The notes beneath the pieces were generated by a model. It ran no database searches and had not been told where the DNA came from. It saw only the letters and a program-made list of their open reading frames with translations. DNA of 64,000 bases from Okapia johnstoni. Lineage: Eukaryota; Chordata; Mammalia; Artiodactyla; Giraffidae. Shown piece after piece: positions 31,558-42,874 of the stretch. The first letter of the stretch is position 1. Every line of letters begins with the position of its first letter. The stretch lies in NCBI GenBank assembly GCA_024291935.2, contig CM044312.1:1718501-1782500 (forward strand), read 5' to 3'. Made by a program: the position numbers and the translations under genes.

Positions 31558-33766
31558 TCACCACGTTCTGTAGTTGAGAAAATGGAGGTGTAAAGAGGTG
31601 AGAGGACTCGGACATGTTTGGAATTCTGCTCCAACATCCTCTCCACTAGCTGATGCTGTCTTGCCACAGGTGCAAACTCTAACACCTCGGAAAAAAAACA
31701 AAGAATAAAGGACCCAAGCAAAGGGCAAATACTGAGGTGTTCTGGAGTACAGGGTATGCATTTGGGGCCGACTAGGAGAACTCCCTGCTAATGAGGGGAG
31801 TTCCAGTTCTGCCGGGGAAACACCTTTCACAGCCTACATTTATGTCTGGTCTCAGGTGCAGTTCTGTTTTAGTGTCAGAGCATTTTATAATGCCATGCCA
31901 ACTCTGAGGAAGTTAGCTCCTGATCTGAAAACTCTGATGGTAGATGAGTCTTTCTGATGGGAACTCAAAGAAATGTAGAGAATCCTCAGCACCCACAGTG
32001 AAGATGAATAGGATACCATTCCCCGAATGGCTTATGAGTGGTTGGGGCAGAAAGACTTTGGCAGGTCTTCCATGATTCATGAAGCGTTCACAGGGAAATC
32101 AGGAAGTTGAGACTCATTGCTTTAAACGGAAATCTCTTTTCCTACTAGATCAATGGCCAGAGAGTTTTTTTCTCTAGGAGACTATTTTTAGGTCCCAGAA
32201 GTACTGACTTCTTTATTTCACCCTGTTATCAGACTTGTTTTTTAAAAAGTGCGTTTTCCCATTTTTTAAACCAACAACTGACCTCTTGTCTCTGCCCGTA
32301 TGTAGGAAGGCTTTTCGGGTGGGTGCTGGTTTTGTGACTCGCTGTGAGCAAAGCGCTTGGCTCTCAGGGGCTCCTTGAATGAGCTGAAGGCAGGGAGGTT
32401 GGGTTGGAGGCTGCACTGTCGTTATCTGCCATTCCTGAGAGGACTCAGTGTCTTTCCATGGAATGGAACCACGTGAAGGTACAGGAGGGGAGAGAGCGGG
32501 CTCCGGGGGCTGTTTGCCCTTGCGGACCACCCCTCTCCCAGGGGTGTGGACACAGAGCAGGCGGCCTGTGTGGCCTCCACGCCCTGCGGGCTCTGAGTCC
32601 TGAGTGACAGGCCCGTCTTGTTAAGGAAGTCCCGATGGAAGGGGGACTGTGCTGTGGGCCGTGGGCACCCGAGACGCGCCATCTGGAGATGCTAAGCCAC
32701 AGCAGCGATGGCTCTTCTCTTGAGTTCACGTTAGTAGGGCCCCTGGTGCCTTTGCCACATTTTGTGCATGGAAAGCATCTTACTTGTCATGAAGCAGCAA
32801 GAACATGGTGGATGGATGAAGCTTCTTCCTTGTTTGCCGCAGCAGCGTCTTGTGGGTTAGGTTCTGGCAGAAGCAGAGAATGCAAATGCAGAGACCATAG
32901 TGAAGGGGTTACTAAGTGGGGGCTCTGAGGGAGCTTAGGGGCAGACCCCAGAGGCTGCTTAGCAGGAAGCCATTAGCCAGGGCCAGCGGGCAGGTGCCAG
33001 GGCGGGGTGGGGGGCTCTGGGGGAGGTCCCTTTCTGCAGCTTCTTAGGCCTCTGTCTCCCGACCCTCACAGTGGCTCAGCCAGAAACTAGGAGTCACAGG
33101 GTTGGGGGGTGCACTCCTATGAGGTCGGCAGACAGCACAGAGCCATGCAGAGATGGGTGGGGGCCGCTGGGTTGGGGGGTGATGTTGACTATTTGCATAG
33201 CAGTCAAGTGAAAACAGTATTTATGTGGCCTGTGGCAATGCCCAACCCTGCCTGAAACAAAGATGGCAGCAGAGATCATTAAAGAGGAAATTACTCCCAT
33301 TTAGAAAACTGTCAAGGATTTTTTTTTCTTAAGGGCTGAATTATTGAGAAATGATTCAAATTATATTATATTTTGGAAGGATTGAGAGATTTTTAGTTCT
33401 CTCATGAACTTATAAGTATTAAATAGAAGAGACTCGCTTATAAGTACTTCTAATGAGAGGAGAGAGTAAATTCAACCTAATAATATAACATTTAGAAAGT
33501 CCGTGGAGAGAGTCTCCTGACTGAGGGTGGGAACGGAGTTGCTCGGTCAGCAGAACTGGGTGGACTGCCCAGGCCTTGACTCGCAGGGTCAGTGCTGGGT
33601 AAGTCTGCCCCCTGGGACCTGTGGTTCGGGACAGCCCCATCTTTCCAGTCCCCTTCTCCCACCTCTAGGATCCCTGTCTGTGAGGGGACACGGGCCTCGG
33701 CTCTTCCAGGAGGCGGAAAGCATGCTGAGTCCTTAGTGGAGATGCAGCCCGTACGCTCCTGACTTG
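31558..33766. other. Long unique stretch
   Basis: No mobile element recognised over 2.2 kb. GC-richer at 32400-32700 and 32930-33180, with a strong G-quadruplex motif at 33000-33023 and a YY1-like AAGATGGCAGC at 33260-33270. Open frames up to about 105 codons lack domains. Confidence 0.45.
33000..33023 (+). other. G-quadruplex motif
   Basis: Four G-runs of 3, 4, 6 and 5 with loops of 1, 1 and 4 bases (G3-C-G4-T-G6-CTCT-G5). This fits the G3+N1-7 rule well; formation in cells is not shown. Confidence 0.7.
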
Positions 33767-33776
33767 AGCTTTGTGT

Positions 33777-34136
33777 TGTTCAGTCGCTCAGTCGTGTCTG
33801 ACTCTTTGTGACCCCATGGACTGCAGCACACCAGACTTCCCTGTCCATCATCATCTCCTGGAGTGTGGTCAAACTCATGTCCATTGAGTCAGTGGTGCCA
33901 TCCAACCATCTCATCCTCTGCCACCCACTTCTCCTCTGGCCTTTAATCTTTGCAAGCATCAGGGCCTTTTCTAATGGGTCGGCACTTCTCATCAGGTGGC
34001 CAAAGTATTGGAGCTTCAGCTTCAGCGTCAGTCCTTTTAGTGAATACTCAGGGTTGTTTTCCTTTAGGATGGACTGGTTTGATCTCCTTGCAGTCCAAGG
34101 GACTCTCAAGAGTCTTCTCCAACACCCCAGTTTGAA
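33777..34136 (-). mobile_element. BovB LINE 3' end with 10-bp target-site duplication
   Basis: Antisense BovB 3' end of 360 bp, starting 'tgttcagtcgctcagtcgtg' and ending 'acaccccagtttga'. Flanked by AGCTTTGTGT at 33767-33776 and 34137-34146. The minus-strand frame of 124 codons (34154-33780) is the decayed RT C-terminus ([17 protein letters not shown] near its start), not a host gene. Confidence 0.95.
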
Positions 34137-34146
34137 AGCTTTGTGT

Positions 34147-34479
34147 AGAAACATTCTGTTTTCCCAACGTGACCACCTGTTTAAGCGTCAGGTTCTCCCC
34201 CAACCACTCACTCTGCTCCTGTTGTGGAATCACCTGAGCAGAAGCCCAGCTCCAAGTCTCACCGTGAAGTCCCGTCCTGTCCAGTGCTTGGACACATACC
34301 CCAGTCCACCCACTGTGGTGCAGTGTTTACTGACATTTTTCTGCTTTCCCACTTTCATCACTAACCCAGTGAACTGTGAATGAGTCCTGGACCTATGGTT
34401 CAAACCCTGCTCTTGAGAACCCAGAGCTCTGTGCGCCAGTTCCCCTGTAAGGAAGAGAAGGGCGTTTGCCAGCCTGTTA
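34147..34479. other. Unassigned unique sequence
   Basis: Mixed composition; nothing recognised. Confidence 0.45.
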
Positions 34480-34735
34480 CGGCTGAAGCATGCCCCAAAT
34501 CCATATGTTGAGGTCCTGACCTCAGTACTTAGAATGTGACTCTGCTTGGAGATTGGCCTTCACAGAGATGCTGAAGCTACATGAGTCCGCTGTGACTGGT
34601 GTCCTCTGAGAGGAGGCCGTGACCCTGGGGCTGCATGTGTGGAGAAGCAGCGGGAGGGTAGCCGTCTGCGAGCGCTGGGGAGAGGCCTCTAGGACACGCC
34701 CACCCCCAGAACAGTGAGGAATGAGGTTCTGTGGT
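34480..34735 (+). mobile_element. Old LTR-like repeat fragment
   Basis: The series 'catatgttgaggtcctgacctc' type near 34502, 'gaatgtgactctgcttggagattgg' type near 34533, 'gtgactggtgtcctctgagag' near 34591 and 'cagcgggagggtagccgtc' near 34648 follows a common mammalian LTR-like repeat. Diverged and truncated on the right; subfamily not assigned. Confidence 0.5.
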
Positions 34736-35044
34736 GTTAGCGGCCAAGCAGACTGACCACCAGGGTGAGTGAGGTGCCGTGTGGCCCCTGGCGACCTGCC
34801 GTTCCTGGGAGGAACCCGAGCTGGTTCATGTGCTCGTGAAGTCCACAGAGGTCTGCAGTGAACATTGGTACATGCAGTGGCCAAGACAGTACATAGACCT
34901 TCACAGAACTTACAGAAGGGAAGCCTAATTTTAAACTTGGTATTTTTCCGACTCAGTCAGCTCAGAGAATGTATAATATGGACCCCTCGTTCACCATATC
35001 TTGGGAAAATAAGTCGCTCTTAAGTTATCCATTGTGTGTGTGTG
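34736..35044. other. Unassigned unique sequence
   Basis: Nothing recognised except a short GT run at its right edge (about 35033-35042). Confidence 0.45.
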
Positions 35045-35260
35045 CCCTTAGCTGCTCGGTCGTGTCTGACTCTTTGCGACTCCATGGACTGTAGCCCCCC
35101 AGGCTCCGCTGTCCATAGAATTCTCCCGGCCAGAAGACTGGAGCAAGTTGCCACTTCCTTCTCTAGGGGACCTGCCTGACCCAGGGATCAAACCCAGGTC
35201 TCCTGAGTCTCCTGCGTTGGCAGGCAGATTCTTTACCACCGTGCCACCTGGGAAGCCCAA
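35045..35260 (-). mobile_element. Bov-tA SINE
   Basis: Reverse Bov-tA: 'ctcggtcgtgtctgactc' near 35055 through the tRNA-head complement 'gccacctgggaagcccaa' at 35244. A 'ccatt' lies on both sides (35029 and 35261), a possible short duplication. Confidence 0.93.
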
Positions 35261-35284
35261 CCATTTAAAATTGCTATTTTATGC

Positions 35285-35850
35285 AGATTCTTTAAAAAAT
35301 ATAGTTACCATATGATCCAGCCATCCCACTGCTGGACATATATCTGGAGAAAAATATGGTTTGTAAAGATACACGTATCCCAGTGTTCACTGCAGCACTA
35401 TTTACAATAGCCAAGACATGGAAGATGAACGAATAAAACGTCCGTGGACAGATGGATGGATAAAACGTCCGTGGACAGATGGATGGATAAAAAAGGTGTC
35501 ATACGTATACACGATGGACTATTACTCAGCCACTAAAAAAATGAAATAATTCCATTTGCAGTAACATGGATGGACCTGGAGATTATCATACCAAGTGGAA
35601 TAAGTCAGAGAAAGACAAGTATCATGTGGTATCACTGAAGGTAGAATCTAAATGAACTTAATTACGAAACAGAAACAGACTCAGTGACTTGGTGAGCTTA
35701 CGGTTACCTTGGGGGAAGAATGAGTGGAGGGAATGGTGAGTTCAGGACTGACATGTACACACTGCTGTGTTTAAAATAGACAGCCACAGAGACCTACCGT
35801 ATAGCGCAGGAGGCAAAATCAAATCACTATTTTTTAAAAATATACAATGG
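35285..35850 (+). mobile_element. L1 ORF2 3' end and 3'-UTR fragment
   Basis: Sense L1: 'accatatgatccagccatcc' near 35307, 'ttcactgcagcactatttacaatagcc' type near 35385, 'aacatggatggacctggaga' near 35564, 'ataagtcagagaaagacaag' near 35600, then 3'-UTR 'agacctaccgtatagcgcagg' type near 35790. Frames are closed by stops. It contains an internal 27-bp tandem duplication at 35433-35486. Confidence 0.9.
35433..35486 (+). repeat. 27-bp tandem duplication inside L1
   Basis: Two identical 27-bp units (ataaaacgtccgtggac + agatggatgg) at 35433-35459 and 35460-35486. It is absent from the usual L1 order, so it arose locally after insertion or in the source copy. Confidence 0.93.
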
Positions 35851-37763
35851 AATATAGCTGTATACATATATTCTTCAGTTTAAATTAGTCAGAACAGGGT
35901 AACCGGTCCCCTTTCAGCGTCACTGTTAAGTAGTAAGCATAGTCAGTCTAAGAAGAAAGCTTGACACGCCTGATCCCATTGTTTCACTTATTTCCCCTGG
36001 CACATCAGTCTGGTCCAAGAGGGGAGAGGTGACCAGCTGCTTCTTGTGACAGAGCAGCATGAGGCTGTCTGCACACTTGTTCATGCACAACCTGTGCACA
36101 CACTTCACACAACACCCGTTGTAGAACATGCGCTCATACAAGCACACGCTTTTCTAAACACATATGTATGCATGTGCACTGTGACCTTTCTGTTCTGAGT
36201 AGGCGGTAACTTCATGTCAAAATAGATCAGGGGAGTGCGTCTGAGCTGAGCAGAAGAATGTTCTGAGTGAGGCTCGGGTCACACGCTGTTGACCATCCAG
36301 GACTCTGGTCTCCTGGAGCAGATCTGGCTCCTGCAGCCCATATGTGTGGGATTTCCTGGTTAGTCCGTTCAGTGGGGCAGATGGCGAGGTCAAGATGAGC
36401 CGGGAGGGACAGGTAAAGCGGACGCTGGGGCCGGGCCTGCCATTCCAGTCCCGCCTCAGGCAGTGGCAGCGGCAGCACCGATACCGCGCAGTGGGGGGCC
36501 GGGGGTCGGGCGTAAACAGGTGGGGGCCATGGCAGGTCTGAGGTTAAAAATAAAAGTGTCGGACAGGAAGGGAAGGCAGAGGCTGCAGCAGGCCGAGGCG
36601 GCTGTTTGCCTTGGCAGGTCTTCTGAGAGCTGGGGTGTCAGGCTCAAGGGCAGGCTGCGTCTGGCTGGACGACGGCTGGAGCCTGACCGAGCAGGGAGAC
36701 TCCAGCAGACTTGATGCTCATTTGTCTGCGTTGCCCTCACGAGGTGGGGAACCCGGACGCGTGTGTCTCCTTCTTGCCCCCAGCAAACACTGTTCAGTGA
36801 TCCTGGGATCCGCTTCTGTAGATACCTGAGGGATGTGTGCGAAGTTAACATTAGGGACGGTTTGCTTTGTTTCTTGTTATTATTTACTATCAGAAACTCC
36901 AGGTGTATGAAAGAATGATAGAATAAGGTAAGCGCCCAGTCAGCCACCGCCTCCTTGCTGCCATGACATTGCTGCGGAAGCGCCGTGAAGTAAATTATAG
37001 ATGCTCTCGACTTGGGGACACTAAATCCTGCAGCGCGCAGTGTCTGTGCCTCCAGAGCAAGGGCGTTTTCCTGAGTAAACGCAGTGCCCTCATCACGCCA
37101 CACAAGATGGAGCAGCACTGTCAGATACCCAGGCTGTGCTCACAGTGGCCGGCTGCCCCCTCGAGGTGCTGGGCACTTCCGTTCTCTCTGCAGCGTCTGT
37201 CCTGCCTTTGTCCTTTCACGGGCTAGGTGATGACATGGCTGCTTCCTGTCTCACGGAAACATGGTGAGAATAGGAGAAAAGAGGCATGGAGCCCCCTTGA
37301 AAAAAGAATGAACTCTGCTAACTTCTGGGGTGATTTTTATGTGGAAATGAGGTTTCTCAGAGGTAAAGGAGGCCGGACCTTCCGATTAATCCTCACTCCA
37401 ACAGGTTTGATATGTGTTTGAGAGAAGCCTTTGTGTCTGGGGACTACCAGGCAGCCCCTATCACCTTGCTGGAAGTGGTCCACCACCTTGGAAGGGCGTA
37501 AACGTGAAAGCTGGGGAGAAATAGCACACCTTATGGATCACGGCGGGCGGTGTGCTCTGATAACCGCTCCCTTCAAGGAGCCTCCTGGTTCTGGGGCCGT
37601 TAGAGCCCCCACACTGTCCTCCCGGGATAGAATGCTTCAGGCTCACGCTCTCAGCTCCCCCAGCCCTCAGTAATCTCTCCAGCTTAGCCCCAGTTTCTGT
37701 GGCTTAACTCCTTTGCTGCACAGGTTTGCCTTGTGAAATCCGGCACACCCTGATTTCTGTACT
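35851..37763. other. Long unique stretch
   Basis: No mobile element recognised. GC-rich near 36400-36720. Antisense open frame 36456-37118 (220 codons) has no recognisable domain and lies partly in GC-rich sequence; I do not call it a gene. Confidence 0.45.
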
Positions 37764-37814
37764 TTGACATGCTCTGGGTCTTGACGTGCTCTGGGTCTTG
37801 ACATGCTCTGGGTC
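37764..37814 (+). repeat. Three-copy 17-bp tandem repeat
   Basis: TTGACATGCTCTGGGTC three times in direct tandem; the middle copy has G for A at position 6. Local slippage-type repeat. Confidence 0.93.
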
Positions 37815-38217
37815 TCTGACCTCTGCACCTAAGTTGTTAGCACCCCTTAGGCTAGAGATGGTGTTGTCTGCCCCTTTCATAGTGCAAAAGCTGCCACAAT
37901 GCTGGGAATATCTGATAGTCATAGATCGTAATTATTGCTCAGAAACTGGGAAACCCTCTTTCATTTTTGAATAGTAAGGAAAGAATGAATGCCCATTTTA
38001 TAGTTTTGATTAATTTACCACTTAAAAGAAAAACAGAGGCTTTTTCAAGATAAAATTTATGGCATAAGGCAGCTGGCTTCTTGTGTTGCCATTTTTTTCT
38101 GGGAAATATTCTGCATCCTTTATTTCCTTGAAGAATTTGACCTTAGATCAAAATCCGAGGCATTACGGGCAGGGACAGTGGTCTTGAGGGAATACTTCCC
38201 ACTGGTATAAATTCAGA
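37815..38217. other. Unassigned unique sequence
   Basis: Mixed to AT-rich sequence leading into the T/G tract. Nothing recognised. Confidence 0.45.
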
Positions 38218-38590
38218 GGTTGGGGTGTGTGTTGTTTGTGTGTTTGTGTTTTTTTTGTGTTTTTTTTTTTGTGTTTTGGTGTGTTTTTTTTGTGGTTTTT
38301 TTTTTTGTGGTGTTTGTGTTTTTGTGTTTTGTTTTTTTTTTGTGTTTTTGTTTTTGTGTGTTTTTGTTTGTGGGTGTGTTTGTGTTTTGTTTTGTTTTTG
38401 GTTTTTTGTTTTTTTTTTTTTTTTGTGTTTTTTTTTTTTTTTTTTTGTTTTTTTTTGGTTTTTTTTTTTTTTTTTTTTTTGTGTTTTTGTTTTGGTTGTG
38501 TGTTTTTTTTTTTGGTGGTGGTTGTTTTTTTTTTTTTTTTTTTTTTTTTTTTGGGGTTTTTGTGGTTTTTTTTGTGTTTTTGTGTGTTTT

Positions 38591-38646
<56 letters not shown>

Positions 38647-38748
38647 TTTGGTTTGTTTTTTTGTTGTGTTTTTTTTTTTTTTTTTTTTTTTTTTTTGTTT
38701 GTTTTTTTTTTGTTTTTTTTTGGTTTTTTTGGGTGTGTTTTTTTTTTT

Positions 38749-38805
<57 letters not shown>

Positions 38806-39199
38806 TTTTGTTGGGTTTTTTTTTTTTTGTGTTTTTGTTTTTGTTTTTTTTGTGTGTGTGTTGTGTTTTTTTGTGTTTTTTTTGTGTTTTTTGTGTTTTT
38901 TTTGTGTTTGTTTTGTGTTTTGTGGTTTTTTTTTTGTTTTTTTTTGTTGTTGTGGTTTGTTTGTGTGTGTGGTGGGGTTTGTTTGTGTTGTTTTTGTTTT
39001 TTGTTTTTGTGTTTTTTTTTTTTTTGTTTTTTTTGGGGGGTTGTGTGTGTGTTTTTGTGTTGGTTTTTGGTGGTTTTGTTTTTGTGTTTTTGTTGTGTTT
39101 TTTTGTGTGTGGTTTGTTTTTTGTTTTTTGTTGTGTGTGTTTGTGGGGGTTTTTTTGTTTGTGTTTTGTTTGTTTTTTTTTGTGTGTGTGTGTTTTTGT
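38218..39199 (+). repeat. 982-bp tract containing only T and G
   Basis: From 38218 to 39199 no A or C occurs on the plus strand. It combines T runs (the longest 54 T at 38592-38645 and 55 T at 38750-38804) with TG, TTTG and TGGT words. No fixed repeat period is evident. Because every stop codon needs an A, all three forward frames stay open, creating overlapping false frames of 328-394 codons made mostly of Phe, Val, Cys, Leu, Gly and Trp. The abrupt edges and absence of any transition suggest either a young expansion of a (TTTTG)/(TG) microsatellite or an assembly or consensus artefact. Confidence 0.98.
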
Positions 39200-39206
39200 A
39201 TGTTAA

Positions 39207-39325
39207 TGCTCAGTTTCCTCGTTTGGGAACTGTGGGTAGTTATCTTGTTTCTGTCATGGAGGTGTTCAGTGTGCCGCCTGACACAGTGAGCGTTCAGGAA
39301 ACCGTAGCAGTTTTTGTTGTGAATC
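39207..39325 (+). mobile_element. Possible MIR SINE remnant
   Basis: 'gctcagtttcctcgtttggg' right after the T/G tract, with 'cagtgtgccgcctgacacagtgagcgttcag' type sequence about 60 bp later, matches the MIR core and 3' end in order and spacing. The tRNA-like head would lie where the T/G tract now is. Confidence 0.5.
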
Positions 39326-40994
39326 GGTGCATGGTTGCTATGGTACCTCCAGGATTCAGTGAGCGTGGCAGTGGATTGACTGGAAAGAGGCTGTGTACAG
39401 AGACTACGTAGACATGTTCAGTCTCTGCACAGAAATAACGATGACATGCAAGTGGCCCAGTGGAGGCTGCAAGGCTCGCCGTTTGGGAGGATCAGATGGA
39501 AGGGGCAGGGGACCTGCCTTCCAGGTCTGGGGCCACCACCTGTACCCCATTCCATCTCTGTGTAGATGGATCCATTTGTTCAGTGGTTCCCAACTGTGTC
39601 CTTTTAAAGCATCAAGCCTGTGAGATGCTCCAGCAAAGAGGAATCCTGTGTCAAATAAGTTTGGGAAACAAAGAACATTTAATCTCCTGCTTGGAGAATC
39701 ACAGTGTCTTTAAATGCTCTAAATTACTGTTTAATTCGGTTAAGTTCAAAATTTCCTGTAATGACTTGTTTGACAAACCCCGCTCCCCACGGTTACTTTT
39801 TATGATGCCCTTTAGCATTGTGTGAACCTAATGTTTCAGGGAAATTGTTAGAAAATGTTGTACTAGATGATCCTCCAAGTGCCTCTGAAAAGTTCATTTT
39901 TAGGTACAAAACAAGGGTGACGTTTACTCCATACCTAGGATAGTTCTCTTTCTGACTTTCTCCTGCTTAAATATCCTTCTCAGTGTTACTCCTTCTCTGT
40001 AACCTCAGATTAGGCTGTTTCTATAAAGAGGAGTTATACCACCCTTCAATCTACTGTTTGGATTTTGCAAAAGTATGTGTACTATCAGGTCCTCCAAGTA
40101 AAACTTTGTATAATAAAAAGGAATTTTGAAGATATCATGATAAATCAATGGAATTATTAATGTTCCAAGAAGGAGATGAAATTGGGACACCAAAAGCCCC
40201 AGTAAATAGCCTGTAAATTGAAAATCCACTTGTAAAGCCTGATACATGGTCATCTAGAGCAACAGTGGGTAATAGTGACAATAATGCTTGTTTTGTTTTT
40301 AAGTCAGAATTTCAAGGCGGAGAAAGCAACAAATCTAGTTACTAATAACTTCCTTTGTTTGGAGATGCAGTTTTTAATCTTAAGATTTAGCTTGCAAACT
40401 CAATTAATCATCTTGAAAAATTCATGGGCCTCCAGAGCCTATTTGAGATGAAAAAAATACATTTCACAAAATGTAAAGAGAGAGGAGCTGGAATAAGGAA
40501 GATTAACCATGGAGTCCAGTATTGCCATAAAACCTTGTTTATCTAGATCACGGAGTGTCTCCCCTCCCCATTTGCTGGGACCTCAAGCATTGACTGGGTA
40601 CTTTTTTTCTTCCTCAGTTATGAAAGTGCTTGTCAGACGTATGAACGCTGCTGTTATTTTTGTTAAAGGAATCAATAGCCAGTGGGGGAGATTTAATCTT
40701 TCTGTGTGACTAAGAGTCTTGCAGTTTGTCTGGGTCATGATTCTGAGAGCAAATTTCATTTTGTGTGTGAGGTTGCCATAGAGGCTGGACAGTCTGGCCG
40801 TGGGGACAGAGTCCTCATTCGGCCACTAAGTGGATGAGTGAGCCAAGCACCGTTTGCCTGAATAGACGATGGAGAGAATAAAAGGGCCCTTAAATAGCGT
40901 TCCTGAGAAGCTCTCTGGGGCGGGCAGATAGAGGTCTTACCTCATGTTTGGCACCTGGAATTTGTCAATGTTAGTTCTGCTTATTGTAGACTCA
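39326..40994. other. Unassigned unique sequence
   Basis: Mostly AT-rich with no recognised transposon. The 40360-40440 stretch includes 'caattaatcatcttg', a homeodomain-like word. Open frames are short. Confidence 0.45.
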
Positions 40995-42096
40995 GATATT
41001 AAGATATCCACTACTCCCAAGGGTATCTACAGATTCAGTGCAATCTCTATCAGAAGTCCAGTGGCATTCTTCACAGAAATAGAATAGATGACCCTAAAAT
41101 GTGTATGAAACCACAAAGGATTCGGAATAGCCAAAGTCTTAAGAAAGAAGAACAAAGCTGGAGGCATCACATTCCCTGATTTAAAACAATATTACAAAGC
41201 CATAGTAATTAAAACAGTATGGTACTGGCTAAAGACCAGATACACAGATCAGTGGAACAGAAGAGAGAGCCCAGAAGTGAACTCATATGGCCACTTAATT
41301 TAGGACAAAGAGGTCAGTAATGTATGGTGGGGGAAGGGATAGTCTCTTCATTAAATAGTGTTGGAAAAACTTGACAGCCAAGAGAATGGAACTGGACCAC
41401 TGTCTCACACTAGAGGTAAAGGTGAACTCAGAGTGCTTCACAGGCTTGACTGGAAGACCCGAAACTGTGAAAGTCCTAGAAGAAAACATAGGTGGTAAGC
41501 TCCTTGACATTGGTCTTGTGATGGTTTTTTGAATATGTCACCAAAAGCAAAGGCAACACAAGCAAAAATAAACAAATGAGGCTCCATCAGACTGAAAAAC
41601 TGGACACAGACGAAACAAGCAGCAGAATATAAAGGCGGCCTATTGAATGGAAAAATATTTGCAAATCATATATCTGATAAGGGATTAATACCCAAAATAT
41701 ATGAAGAAATCATACAACTCAACAGCAAAAAACAGACAATCTGATTAAAAAATGGTCATAAGATCCAAATATACATTTTTTTCCAAAGATGACATATAGA
41801 CGGCCAACATGAAAAGATACTCAATATCACTGATCATCAGGAAAAGGCAAACCAGAGCCACACTGAGATACCACCTCACACCTGTCCAAATGGGAGTCAT
41901 CAAAAGGACCATGAGTAACAAATGTTGGTGAGGACATGGAGAAAAGGGAACCCATCTACACCATTGGTGGAAATGTAAACTGATACAATCACTATGGAGA
42001 ACAGCATGGAGGTTCCTCGAAAAATTAAAAATAGAACTACCATATTTTCAGTGATTTCACTTCTAGGTATTTATTTATTTGAAGAAAACAAAAGCA

Positions 42097-42110
42097 CCCC
42101 CCCCCCCCCC
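42097..42110 (+). repeat. C14 homopolymer inside L1
   Basis: Fourteen uninterrupted C where L1 copies normally have a short C run; length may be unreliable. Confidence 0.93.
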
Positions 42111-42216
42111 AAATACATGCACCTCTGTGTTCACTGTAGCATTATTTACAATAGCCAAGATATGGGAGCAACTTAAGTGTCCATTGATCGATAAATGCAT
42201 AAAGTAAATGTGTAAA

Positions 42217-42240
42217 CATATATATATATATATATACACA
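42217..42240 (+). repeat. (TA)n microsatellite inside L1
   Basis: Alternating TA followed by CACA; a short dinucleotide expansion. Confidence 0.9.
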
Positions 42241-42545
42241 CAATGGAATGTTATTCAGCCATAAAAATAAGGAAATGTTGCCATTTTTCAACAACGTGGG
42301 TGGGCCTCGAGGGTGTTATGCTAAATGAAATAAGTCAGACAGAGAGGACAAGTACTGTATGATCTCTCTTATATGTGGAATCTAAAAAAACCCAACCAAA
42401 TGAGAAAACAAGGTCACAGATACAGAGAACATGGTGGTGGTTGCCAGAGGCAGGGTAGTGGGTGGGAGAAATGGGTAAAGGGGGTCAAAAGGTAAAAAGA
42501 AAAAAGAAAACAGCAGTACATGTTCACTGTAGAAACTTGATATAT

Positions 42546-42874
42546 TACAGATCAGCAAAAAAGAAAAAAATACAGTGTATAACAACTTTGCTGGGCAGAA
42601 TATTGCCTCTTTTTAATAAAAATGGAAGCCATCCAGATAGCATTTAATTGAGGTGTTTGTGTAACTCAATTCTGCTCTTCTCCTTTAGAAGAAATCAGTG
42701 ACATCTCAGCCTTAATACAAATGAACAATAAAGCACATCAAAATTTAAACAAGAATTATGACCCAATTAGGATACGATGAAGAACCTTCTGTGAAAATCC
42801 TGCAGGAGTCTTCCCTGCTAAAAGTCTTCTAGGGCATGAGGGTCTGTGAAAGTTGGAAAATGGCTCACTGTCAT
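42546..42874. other. Unassigned unique sequence
   Basis: AT-rich non-coding sequence; nothing recognised. Confidence 0.45.

Larger units (their letters stand above)
40995..42545 (+). mobile_element. L1 ORF2 3' half and 3'-UTR fragment
   Basis: About 1.5 kb of sense L1: 'ggtatctacagattcagtgc' near 41021, 'ccatagtaattaaaacagta' near 41200, 'gatcagtggaacagaagaga' near 41247, 'ggaaaaatatttgcaaatca' near 41648, 'actgagataccacctcacac' near 41862, 'gcattatttacaatagccaag' type near 42139, and 'gacagagaggacaagtactg' near 42337. It corresponds to the end of ORF2 plus 3'-UTR, with many stops. A C14 run at 42097-42110 and a (TA)n run at 42217-42236 lie within it. The missing 5' portion is the usual L1 truncation. 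Confidence 0.95.

Noticed and set aside
36456..37118. 220-codon antisense open frame
   Set aside because: No recognisable domain or signal, no splice context, and other frames are open in the same GC-rich interval.
38220..39411. Three overlapping 328-394-codon forward frames rich in Phe/Val/Cys
   Set aside because: A tract without A cannot contain a stop codon. The composition is that of the T/G tract, not of a membrane protein.
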